The translations under genes and the position numbers were made by a program. This document shows, piece after piece, positions 25,482 through 33,028 of a DNA stretch of 41,018 nt. The DNA is taken from NCBI GenBank assembly GCA_021783355.1, contig JAJXTZ010000003.1, positions 1-41,018 on the forward strand, in the 5' to 3' direction. Each line of letters starts with the position of its first letter. The first letter of the stretch is position 1. Source of the DNA: a bacterium. GTDB lineage: Bacteria > Elusimicrobiota > Elusimicrobia > UBA1565 > UBA9628. The notes beneath the pieces are model-generated. The model saw nothing but the letters and a program-made list of their open reading frames with translations. It had not been told where the DNA came from and made no database searches.

Positions 25482-27335
25482 ATGTCGCGCAACGACCTCC
25501 TCGTCCTCGGGCTGTGGTGCGCCGCGCTCCTGGCCTTGCTCTCGCCCGTCTGGGCCCGTCCCGGCGCGGTCTTCTTCAACCACGGCGACCTCTACACCTA
25601 TCACGTCCCGCTGCGCTCGGTGACCGCCGGCGCCCTGCAGTCCGGCCGCCTCCCGTTCTGGGACCCGTACATCCTGCTCGGCGTGCCGCAGGCGGCCAAC
25701 CCGCAGGCCGCGCTGTTCTACCCGGCGGCCCTGCTGGAGAGCCTTTTTCCCGTCGCGCGCGCGCTGGCCTGGGACCAGATCTTCCACCTGCTGTGGGCGG
25801 GCCTGGGCGTCTTCCTGCTGGCGCGCTCCCAGCGCCTCGACCGCGCGGGCGCGGCCGTGCTGGCCTCGGCCTACGCGCTGTCGCCGTTCCTCGTCTATCG
25901 CGTCACGGCCGGCATCCCCACCTTGCTGGCCGCGCTGGCCTGGGCGCCGTGGCTGTGGCTGGCCTGGCTCTCCGGCGGGGTCCTGATCCTGGCCGCGGCG
26001 CTCTCGCTCCAGCTCCTGTCCGGCCACGGGCAGTTCCTCGTCGTCAACCTGGCGGCGATGGGCGTCTGGGGGCTCCTGCACGACGGGCGCGGGGTCCTGC
26101 TCGGGCGCCTGGCCGCGGCGGGCGCGGCGGCGCTGGCGCTGACCGCGGCGCAGTGGATGCCGACGCTCCAGTACCTGCGCCACTCGGTGCGCTCGGACTG
26201 GGGGGGCGCGATGAGCGGCGCCTACGCCCTGCCGCCGGGCGCGCTCTGGTCCTGGCTGAACCCCGACGCGCTGGGCACGCCGCTCAACGGCGGCTGGCGC
26301 GACGCGATCAGCGTGTTCTACGAGACCTGCGGCGGGAACGTCGGCCCCATCGCGCTGGTCCTGGCCGCGTGGGGGCTGGTCCGCGGGCGGCGGCGGCTCG
26401 CCGCCGCGCTGCTGGCCGCGGCCGGGGTGCTGCTCGCGTTCGGGCCGCGCGGCCCGCTGTCGCGCGCCTTCCTCGGCTTCGCCGTGCTCTCGTACCTGCG
26501 CACGCCGTCGCGCTGGCTGTTCCTGTCCGTCTGGGCGGCGGTCCTGTTGGCGGGGACGGGCTGGGCCGCCTGGAGCGGCCTGCGCCGGCGGCCCGGCGCG
26601 CGCCTGCTCGCGGCCGTCGCCGGGTTCCTGACGCTCGCGTTCTGGGACGCGGGGTTCCTGCGTCCCCAGGACCCGGCGCCGTTCCTGGCGCCCCGCGCGC
26701 GGGTGGCCGAGGCCCTCGGGGGGCGCCCGATCCGCGTGCTGACCGACCCGGACCTCGCCAACCCGGACAAGACCGAGCTCTACCGCCTGCGCAACGTCAA
26801 CGGCTACGAGGCCTTCTACCCCGAGGGCGTGCCGGCCTGGGCCGCGCGCGCGCAGGGGGCGCCGGCCGCCGACGCCAGCCGCGTCTTCGTCTCGCGCTGG
26901 CCCTCTCCGGAGCTGGCGCGCGCGGGCGTCGCGGCGCGGCTCTCGCCGGCGGGGGTGGAGCGCGCGCCGGCCTGGGCGCTGGCGTCCTTCATCGACGCGC
27001 GGGGGCGGCGCGTCTTCCCGGACCCGCACCTGTTCCCGGAGAGCCCGGAGCGTTGGCGCGTCACCGGCGCCGTGCCGCGCGGCGCCGCCGCGGTCGCGCT
27101 CTCCGAGCCGGCCTACCCCGGCTGGCGCGCGTACGCGCAGGGCCGGGCGGCGGCGCTGGTGCCGTGGGACGGGGTGTTCCAGGCCGTGCCGCTGTCCCTG
27201 CCGGCCGGCGCGCGGCTGGACTTGACCCTGCAGTTCGCGCCCACGGGCTGGGCCTGGCTGGCGGCCTTCACCGCCGCGGCCTGGGCCTGGTGGCTGGCGG
27301 CGCTGTCGCGCGCGGCGCTGGGCGGGCTCGCGTGA
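25482..27335 (+). CDS. YfhO-family (GT-C type) membrane protein, copy 2
   Basis: 617 residues from the ATG at 25482, 4 nt after copy 1; an ATG at 25437 would overlap copy 1 by 41 nt and add a non-hydrophobic tail, so I prefer the later start. NHGDLYTYHVPLR matches the first-loop acidic motif, PFWDPYILLGVPQAANPQAALFYP aligns with copy 1, and the C-terminus has EPAYPGWRAYAQG. About 12 transmembrane segments are visible. Two adjacent diverged copies suggest two different transfer steps in one pathway. It overlaps the next gene as GTGA. Confidence 0.82.
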   Translation: MSRNDLLVLGLWCAALLALLSPVWARPGAVFFNHGDLYTYHVPLRSVTAGALQSGRLPFWDPYILLGVPQAANPQAALFYPAALLESLFPVARALAWDQIFHLLWAGLGVFLLARSQRLDRAGAAVLASAYALSPFLVYRVTAGIPTLLAALAWAPWLWLAWLSGGVLILAAALSLQLLSGHGQFLVVNLAAMGVWGLLHDGRGVLLGRLAAAGAAALALTAAQWMPTLQYLRHSVRSDWGGAMSGAYALPPGALWSWLNPDALGTPLNGGWRDAISVFYETCGGNVGPIALVLAAWGLVRGRRRLAAALLAAAGVLLAFGPRGPLSRAFLGFAVLSYLRTPSRWLFLSVWAAVLLAGTGWAAWSGLRRRPGARLLAAVAGFLTLAFWDAGFLRPQDPAPFLAPRARVAEALGGRPIRVLTDPDLANPDKTELYRLRNVNGYEAFYPEGVPAWAARAQGAPAADASRVFVSRWPSPELARAGVAARLSPAGVERAPAWALASFIDARGRRVFPDPHLFPESPERWRVTGAVPRGAAAVALSEPAYPGWRAYAQGRAAALVPWDGVFQAVPLSLPAGARLDLTLQFAPTGWAWLAAFTAAAWAWWLAALSRAALGGLA

Positions 27336-28318
27336 GCAGGCGCCGGACGGCGTCCGTCGTCGTGGGGCTGGGCGGCACCGCCTTCTTCCTGTGGCTCGCG
27401 GTGCGCAAGGTGGACCTGCGCCTGCTCTGGGGCGCGCTGGCCCGGGCGCACTGGGCCTGGCTGGTCCCGATGGCCGCGATCGTCTTCCTGGACCTGATCG
27501 TGCGCGCCGAGCGCTGGCGCGTGCTCCTCTCGCGCGCGGCCCCCGCGGCCACCGCGCGTGAGCTCTTCCGCCTGGAGGCCATCGGACTGGCGGTCAACAA
27601 CGTCCTGTTCCTGCGCCTGGGGGAGTTCGCCCGCGCGGCGCTGGCCGCGCGGGAGCTCGGCATCCCGGTCCTGGCGGCGCTGGCCAGCGTCGTCGTCGAG
27701 CGCGCGCTGGACGTGGCGGCCCTGCTGACGATCTTCGTCGTCGCGGCCGGCGCGGCCCCCGGGTTCGTGCCGCCCTACGTGCGCACCGTCTCCGCCCTGG
27801 TGCTGGCCGGGGCCGTCGCGGCGCTGGCGATCCTGGCCCTGGCCGAGAGCGCGCTCGCCGAGGGCGGCTGGATCGAGCGCCTGCTGCGGCCGTGGCCGAA
27901 GGTGCACTCCCTCGTCGAGCAGCTGGCGCTGGGGGCCGCCGTCCTGCGCCAGCCGGCGGCGGCCCTGCAGGCGGTGCTGTGGAGCCTCCTCCTGTGGAGC
28001 GTCGACGCCGTGCTCTACTGGGCCGGCGCGCGCGCCCTGGGCCTGGGAGCGCTGATGGACTACCCGCGCGCGGTCCTGACCCTCTCCTGGGCGGGAGCCA
28101 GCTCGGCCCTGCCCGCGGCGCCGGGGGCGCTGGGCACCTTCGAGGCCGTCGTGCAGGACATCCTCGTCAAGTTCGGCGCCACCGCGGCGCAGGCCTTCGC
28201 CTATGCGCTCGTCTGCCACGTGGTGATGTTCCTGCTGGTCACGGTCACCGGCCTGGTCCTGCTCTACCGCGTGGGCTTGTCCCTGGCCGAGCTGCGCGGC
28301 CAGGTGGAGAAGCGATGA
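27332..28318 (+). CDS. LPG-synthase-type membrane protein (UPF0104 / flippase-like domain)
   Basis: 328 residues. GTG start in a GTGA overlap; no ATG fits. Seven to eight transmembrane helices. RAERWRVLLS, NNVLFLRLGEFARAALAARELGI and SVVVERALDVAALL are the signature of the lysylphosphatidylglycerol synthase transmembrane family, as is APGALGTFEAVVQDIL. Without the soluble aminoacyl-transfer domain of MprF, such proteins are found in glycan and isoprenoid-lipid clusters and are presumed lipid flippases. That role here is inferred from context. It overlaps the next gene by ATGA. Confidence 0.82.
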   Translation: MSRRRTASVVVGLGGTAFFLWLAVRKVDLRLLWGALARAHWAWLVPMAAIVFLDLIVRAERWRVLLSRAAPAATARELFRLEAIGLAVNNVLFLRLGEFARAALAARELGIPVLAALASVVVERALDVAALLTIFVVAAGAAPGFVPPYVRTVSALVLAGAVAALAILALAESALAEGGWIERLLRPWPKVHSLVEQLALGAAVLRQPAAALQAVLWSLLLWSVDAVLYWAGARALGLGALMDYPRAVLTLSWAGASSALPAAPGALGTFEAVVQDILVKFGATAAQAFAYALVCHVVMFLLVTVTGLVLLYRVGLSLAELRGQVEKR

Positions 28319-29337
28319 GGCTCGCGCTCCTGCCGCTCTTGGCCTGCCCGGTCTGCGGCGGCGACCTGCGCTTCGCCGAGGTGGAGACCCACCCGCGCCT
28401 GGACGACGACGTGCGCGAGGGGTCGCTGTCCTGCGCGGCCTGCCGCCGCGCCTACCCGATCCGCGCCGGCATCCCGCGCCTGCGCCCGCCGGAGGACGTC
28501 CCGGCCGACGCGGAGAAGACGCGCGAGAGCTTCGGCTGGGAGTGGCTGCGCTACCCGGGCTCGCGCCCCGGCGACGAGGCGGTGTTCCTCGAGGAGACGA
28601 TGATCCCGCGCGAGGCGTTCGCGGGCAAGCTCGTCCTCGACGCCGGCTGCGGGATGGGACGCTACAGCGCGGTCGCGCGCTCTCTCGGCGCGGAGGTCGT
28701 GGCCGCGGACATGTCGGACAGCCTGATCCGCGTGGCCGAGAAGGCGGCGTCCGACCCCAAGCTGCACCCGGTCGAGTGCGACCTGCTCAAGCCCCCGTTC
28801 AAGAAGGGCGTCTTCGACCTGGCCTACAGTCAGGGCGTGCTCCATCACACCGCGGACACGCGCCGCGCGTTCGCCGCCGTGGCCGCGCTGGTCAAGCCCG
28901 GCGGCCTCCTGTCGGTGTGGCTGTACGGCAAGGCCGGGCGCTACGCCGACTTCGCGACGAACCCGGTCCGGCCCGGCCGCGAGTGGATCGTCCGGCACCG
29001 GCGCCTGGCCTGGGCGGTGGTCCTGGTCCGCCACGGGCTCAGCGACCTCGTGCGGGCGTTCACCACGCGCCTGCCGGTGCGCGCGGTCTACGCGCTGTGC
29101 TACCCGCTGACCGTCCTGGGCGCGGTCCCCGGACTCAAGTACCTGACCTTCTCCGTGGACCCGGACTTCCAGGCGCGCCTGATCGAGAACTTCGACTGGG
29201 TCTCGCCGCCGTACCAGTGGCATCACACCAAGGAGGAGCTGGTCCGCTGGTTCGGCGAGGCGGGCTTCGCGGCGCTCAAGGTCCTGCCGCACGGCCTGGT
29301 GCCCAAGCCCGGCGTGCTGGGGCGGCGCCAGCGGTGA
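28315..29337 (+). CDS. SAM-dependent methyltransferase with N-terminal zinc ribbon
   Basis: 340 residues. A Trm112-like zinc ribbon at the N-terminus (Cys11, Cys14, Cys40, Cys43) ends in YPIRAGIPRL. A class I Rossmann methyltransferase follows, with LDAGCGMGRYSAVARS as motif I, ECDLLKPPFKKGVFDLAYSQ before the motif IV region and GVLHHTADTRRAF after it. Residues about 230-290 contain a hydrophobic Arg-rich segment that may rest on the membrane. Such proteins are common in polysaccharide clusters, where they methylate sugar or lipid-linked intermediates. Overlaps: ATGA upstream, GTGA downstream. Confidence 0.85.
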   Translation: MRLALLPLLACPVCGGDLRFAEVETHPRLDDDVREGSLSCAACRRAYPIRAGIPRLRPPEDVPADAEKTRESFGWEWLRYPGSRPGDEAVFLEETMIPREAFAGKLVLDAGCGMGRYSAVARSLGAEVVAADMSDSLIRVAEKAASDPKLHPVECDLLKPPFKKGVFDLAYSQGVLHHTADTRRAFAAVAALVKPGGLLSVWLYGKAGRYADFATNPVRPGREWIVRHRRLAWAVVLVRHGLSDLVRAFTTRLPVRAVYALCYPLTVLGAVPGLKYLTFSVDPDFQARLIENFDWVSPPYQWHHTKEELVRWFGEAGFAALKVLPHGLVPKPGVLGRRQR

Positions 29338-30467
29338 GGCCGCTCTCGGTCGCGATGGTCAGCGCCGGCTTCTGGCCCGCGGTCGGCGGGGCGGAGCGCC
29401 AGGCGCTGGAGCTCTCCGCGGCGCTCGCCGCGCGCGGCGCGCGCGTGACGGTCCTGACCCGGCGGCTCGGCGGCCTGCCCGCGCGCGAGACGGTGCGCGG
29501 CGTGGAGGTCCGCCGCCTCCCGGTGGCCGGGCGCGGGACGCTCCAGGCGCTGGTCTTCATGGCCGGGGTCCTGGGCTGGCTGCTGCTGCACTGGACCGAG
29601 TGGGACGCGGTCCACGCGCACCTGGCCGGCTCCCCGGCGCTGGCCGCGGCCGCGGCCGGGCGCCTGCTCGGCCGGCCGGCGATCGTCAAGCTCGGCGGCG
29701 GGCGCGGGATCGGCGAGCTGGCGGCCTCGTCGCGGACCGCGTCGGGCCGCGCGAAGCTGCGCGCGCTGGGCCTCCTGCGCCCCCGCTTCCTGGCCGTCGC
29801 CGCGGACCTCGCCGACGAGGCGGGCGCGTTCCTGGGCCCGGCGCCCATCGAGGTCCTGCCCAACGGCGTGGACGCCGAACGCTTCGCTCCGGCGGACCCC
29901 GCGCGCAAGCGCGCCCTGCGGGCCGGGCTGGTCTGGGACGAGGACGCGTTCGTGTTCCTGTACGCGGGACGCTTCTCCGCCGAGAAGCGCCTACCGTGGT
30001 TCCTGGGCCTCTGGCGCGAGGCGGCGGGGGAGACGGCGCGCGCGGTCCTGGTCGGCGAGGGCCCGGAGCTCGCCGCCGTCGCGGCGGCCGCGGACGACGA
30101 CCCGCGGATCTCCGTCCTGGCCCCGCGCGAGGACCTGGCCGGACTCTACGCGGCCGCCGACGCCTTCTTCCTGCCCTCGACCTCCGAGGGCCTCTCCAAC
30201 GCGCTCCTCGAGGCGATGGCGTCCGGCCTGGCGGTCGTCGCCTCGCGCGTCGGCGGGACTCCGGAGGCGGCGGAGGACGGGCGCACCGCCCTGCTCTTCG
30301 CGCGCGACGACGAGGCCGGGGTCCAGGCTGCCGTGCGCCGGCTGGCCGGCGAGCCGGGGCTCGCCGCGCGGCTCGGCGCGGCAGGCCGCGCCCGCGCCCT
30401 GGAGCGCTTCTCCCTGCCGCGGGTCCTGGACCGCCTCGAGGCGCTCTACCGCGGGGAGGCCGCGTGA
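29334..30467 (+). CDS. GT4-family glycosyltransferase
   Basis: 377 residues, GTG start inside a GTGA overlap. GT-B fold: an N-terminal donor-independent half with FWPAVGGAERQALELSAAL, then LPNGVDAERFAP, LYAGRFSAEKR and VGEGPELAAV, and the nucleotide-sugar motif STSEGLSNALLEAMASG with the E-x7-E pair. Retaining sugar transferase acting on the cytoplasmic face, probably on a lipid-linked glycan. The sugar is unknown. It is followed by the flippase gene in another GTGA overlap. Confidence 0.92.
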   Translation: MRPLSVAMVSAGFWPAVGGAERQALELSAALAARGARVTVLTRRLGGLPARETVRGVEVRRLPVAGRGTLQALVFMAGVLGWLLLHWTEWDAVHAHLAGSPALAAAAAGRLLGRPAIVKLGGGRGIGELAASSRTASGRAKLRALGLLRPRFLAVAADLADEAGAFLGPAPIEVLPNGVDAERFAPADPARKRALRAGLVWDEDAFVFLYAGRFSAEKRLPWFLGLWREAAGETARAVLVGEGPELAAVAAAADDDPRISVLAPREDLAGLYAAADAFFLPSTSEGLSNALLEAMASGLAVVASRVGGTPEAAEDGRTALLFARDDEAGVQAAVRRLAGEPGLAARLGAAGRARALERFSLPRVLDRLEALYRGEAA

Positions 30468-31969
30468 GCCGCTCCCGGCGCTTCGTCGCCGACGTCTCCT
30501 GGAGCCTCGGCGGCCAGATCACGCTGGCGCTGATCAATCTCGCCGTCATCCCCGTGATGGTGCGCGGCCTCGGCACCGAGGGCTACGGCCTCTACGTGAT
30601 GATGCACTCGGCGGCCTCGTACCTGCCGGCGCTGTGCCTGGGCGCCGGCGCGGCGCTGGTCAAGTTCCTCTCCGAGCACGACGCGGCCCGCGCCGGGCGC
30701 GCGGTGCGCGACGACCTGCGCGTCGCCGCCCTGATCCACGGCGGCGCGGCGCTGCTCGGCGGGGCGGTCCTGTGGGCGTTCGCCCCGGCCCTGGCCCGGG
30801 AGTTCCTGCGGGACCCCGGCACGCGCCTGGCCGACGCGGTGCTGGTCCTGCGCGCGGCCGCCGTCGGCGGCGCGTTCCTGTCCGGACTGCAGTGGGCGAT
30901 GTACTCGCTCCAGGGCCTGCGCCGCTTCGACCAGCAGAACGTGCTGGCCGTGGCCCAGGGCGCGCTGTTGCCCGCCGGCGCGCTCGCCCTGCTGGCCACC
31001 GGGCGCGGGATGGTGGAGATCGCCGTCTGGTATGCCGTCGTCAACGCGCTCTGTTTCGCGGCCGGCGTCGTCCTGGTCCTGCGGCGCGCCGCGTCCGTCC
31101 CCGACCGCGGGCCGCGCGCCGACGGCCGCGCGTTCGTCCTCTTCGGCCTCGGCGTCTGGCCGGGCTCGATGGCGTGGCTGGTCTGCAATCAGGTGGACAA
31201 GCTCTTCATCCTGCGCGTCCAGGAGCTGACCTCGCTGACCCTGTACGCGGTGCCGCTGGCCGCCCTGCAGCGCCTGCAGGTCCTGCCGGCCTCGGTGGCC
31301 GCCGTCCTCCTGCCCACGATCAGCGCCGCCGGCGGCCAGGACGCGACGGAGACCCTGCGCCGCATCTACCTGCGCGTGATGCGCGTCATGCTGGCCCTGC
31401 TCTGGCCCGCGTACGTGCTCCTCTTCGCGTTCATGCCCCAACTGCTGAGCCTGTGGCTGGGCGGGCGCTTCGGCGACGACTCGGTCTGGCCCGCGCGCCT
31501 GCTGGTCCTCGGCCAGGCGTTCGCCGTGCTCGCCTACGTGCCGAACACGGTGGCCCTCGGTCGCGGCCGCCCCGCGTTCTCGTCGGTCTTCGCGTGGAGC
31601 CAGGCGGGCCTCAGCGTCCTCCTGTGGATGGCGCTGGTCCCCCATTGGGGCATCCTCGGCGCGGCCGCGGGCGCGGCCGCGGGCCAGGCGCTGCCCGCCC
31701 TCGCCTACGCGGCCTTCGTGCAGACCCGCCTGCTCGGGCTCGGCTGGCGCAGCTACCTGTGGGACTGCCTCGCGCGGCCCTTCGTCAGCAGCGCGGCCCT
31801 GCTGGCCGCGGCGATGCTCCTGCACGCGCGCGGGACCTCGTGGCTCCTGCTCTTCGCGCTGTGCGGCGCGGGAGTGGCGCTCAGCTACGGCCTGTCGTGG
31901 CTCCTGCTCTCGGGCGACGACCGCGAGCTGGCGCTGGGGATCCTCAGGCGCCGGGCGCGGACGGGCTGA
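30464..31969 (+). CDS. Polysaccharide flippase, Wzx/MATE-like
   Basis: 501 residues, GTG start in a GTGA overlap. Twelve or more transmembrane helices. The N-terminus WSLGGQITLALINLAVIPVMVRGLGTEGYGLY and the middle CNQVDKLFILRVQ are typical of the oligosaccharide flippase family, which moves undecaprenyl-linked repeat units to the periplasm. With the O-antigen ligase-like protein at 22050 it could form a Wzx/Wzy-type route. Last gene of the plus-strand run from pilM. Its final 26 nt overlap the convergent gmd gene and no terminator hairpin is seen. Confidence 0.9.
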   Translation: MSRSRRFVADVSWSLGGQITLALINLAVIPVMVRGLGTEGYGLYVMMHSAASYLPALCLGAGAALVKFLSEHDAARAGRAVRDDLRVAALIHGGAALLGGAVLWAFAPALAREFLRDPGTRLADAVLVLRAAAVGGAFLSGLQWAMYSLQGLRRFDQQNVLAVAQGALLPAGALALLATGRGMVEIAVWYAVVNALCFAAGVVLVLRRAASVPDRGPRADGRAFVLFGLGVWPGSMAWLVCNQVDKLFILRVQELTSLTLYAVPLAALQRLQVLPASVAAVLLPTISAAGGQDATETLRRIYLRVMRVMLALLWPAYVLLFAFMPQLLSLWLGGRFGDDSVWPARLLVLGQAFAVLAYVPNTVALGRGRPAFSSVFAWSQAGLSVLLWMALVPHWGILGAAAGAAAGQALPALAYAAFVQTRLLGLGWRSYLWDCLARPFVSSAALLAAAMLLHARGTSWLLLFALCGAGVALSYGLSWLLLSGDDRELALGILRRRARTG

Positions 31970-32963
31970 CGGCGCCGGCGGGGGCGTCCACCGCGTCCGG
32001 GCGCCCGGCGCGCAGGCACTCCAGGTCCCAGCGGACCATGCCCTCGACGAGCGCGCGGAAGCCGACGCGCGGCGACCAGCCCAACAGGCGCCGGGCCTTC
32101 GCCGGGTCGCCGCGCCGCTCGACGGGCTCCGGCGGGCGGCGCCGGGACGCGTCGGCGACGACGTGCTCGCGCCAGTCCAGCCCGACGGCGGCGAAGGCGG
32201 TCTCCGCGAGCTCGCGCACGGAGCGGGTCTCGCCCGTGGCCAGCACGAAGTCGCCGGGCTTTTCGGCGTCCAGCGTGCGGAACATCGCCTCGACGAAGTC
32301 CCCGGCGTAGCCCCAGTCGCGGCGGGCGTCCAGGTCGCCCAGCGCGAGGGTCTTCGCGAGCCCCAGCTTGACGGCCGCCGCGCCCGAGGTGACGCGGCGC
32401 GTGACGAAGGACGGCCCGCGCCGGGGGGACTCGTGGTTGAAGGCGATGCCGCTGACGGCGAACAGGCCGTAGCGCTCGCGGTAGGCGTTCACCAGGTGGT
32501 GCGCGTAGACCTTGGCCGCGGCGTAGGGGCTCCGGGGCGCGAGCGGCGTGCGCTCGTCCTGCGGGGCGCGCTCCGGCAGCCCGAAGAGCTCCGCGGAGGA
32601 GGATTGGTAGAAGCGCGCCTTCGGGGCGAGCCGGCGCAGGGCCTCGAGCAGGCGCGCCGCCCCCAGGCCCGCGACGTCGCCGGTGCGCACCGGGTCGTCC
32701 CAGGAGGTCGGCATGAAGGACTGCGACGCGAGGTTGTAGACGTGGTCGGGCGCGGAGCGCTCGACGGCCGCGTCCACGGCGGCCTGGTCGGAGACGTCGC
32801 CCGCGTGGAGCCGCACGCGCTCGCGCACGGACTTCAGGCGCGGGCAGTCGTCGACCTGACGGGGGAGGACCAGCCCGTGGACCTCCCAGCCGCGCGCGAG
32901 CAGGAGCTCGGCCAGGTAGGAGCCATCCTGGCCCGCCGCGCCGACGATCAAGGCCCTGGGCAT
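31944..32963 (-). CDS. gmd: GDP-mannose 4,6-dehydratase (Gmd)
   Basis: 339 residues. Extended SDR enzyme converting GDP-mannose to GDP-4-keto-6-deoxymannose. GAAGQDGSYLAELLL is the Gmd-type NADP loop. SSSAELFG, the active-site SPYAAAKVYAHHLVNAYRERYG (Tyr-x3-Lys), FNHESPRRGPSFVTRRVTSG and LGDLDARRDWGYAGDFVEAMF are close to the Gmd signatures. A close relative such as RMD is possible but the FNHESPRRG stretch favours Gmd. The last 15 residues are a Pro/Ala tail. It overlaps the flippase gene tail-to-tail, and its ATG sits 6 nt after a -10 shared in a symmetric divergent promoter region. Confidence 0.88.
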   Translation of the reverse strand: MPRALIVGAAGQDGSYLAELLLARGWEVHGLVLPRQVDDCPRLKSVRERVRLHAGDVSDQAAVDAAVERSAPDHVYNLASQSFMPTSWDDPVRTGDVAGLGAARLLEALRRLAPKARFYQSSSAELFGLPERAPQDERTPLAPRSPYAAAKVYAHHLVNAYRERYGLFAVSGIAFNHESPRRGPSFVTRRVTSGAAAVKLGLAKTLALGDLDARRDWGYAGDFVEAMFRTLDAEKPGDFVLATGETRSVRELAETAFAAVGLDWREHVVADASRRRPPEPVERRGDPAKARRLLGWSPRVGFRALVEGMVRWDLECLRAGRPDAVDAPAGAVSPSAPGA

Positions 32964-32969
32964 CGGCGC

Positions 32970-32978
32970 AGTATAACA
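32970..32978 (-). promoter_or_regulatory. Extended -10 promoter of gmd, leaderless start predicted
   Basis: Minus strand TGT-TATACT then GCGCCG and the ATG: 6 nt gap, so +1 should be the A of ATG. The box is flanked by an inverted repeat GGCGCAG (32965-32971) / CTGCGCC (32985-32991). Confidence 0.65.
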
Positions 32979-32991
32979 AAAGGCCTGCGCC

Positions 32992-33007
32992 GGGGGCCGC
33001 GGCCCCC
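32992..33007. promoter_or_regulatory. 16-nt perfect palindrome between divergent promoters
   Basis: GGGGGCCGCGGCCCCC lies midway between the gmd and C-methyltransferase -10 boxes, framed by AAAAGG on the left (32978-32983) and CCTTTT on the right (33006-33011). The AAAAGG/CCTTTT pair makes the whole gap roughly symmetric. Possible shared operator, or a hairpin that insulates the two genes. Confidence 0.5.
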
Positions 33008-33010
33008 TTT

Positions 33011-33019
33011 TGCTATAAT
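33011..33019 (+). promoter_or_regulatory. Extended -10 promoter of the C-methyltransferase operon
   Basis: TGC-TATAAT, a perfect extended -10, ending 9 nt before the ATG at 33029. No -35 match 17 nt upstream (it falls in the G-rich palindrome). The predicted leader is at most about 3 nt. Confidence 0.75.
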
Positions 33020-33028
33020 CCGCGCGCG

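Noticed and set aside
22997-25579. An 860-codon minus-strand open frame opposite the first YfhO gene
   Set aside because: Translation is an Arg/Gln/Gly-rich mix with no fold-like pattern, while the plus strand encodes a clear membrane protein with family motifs.
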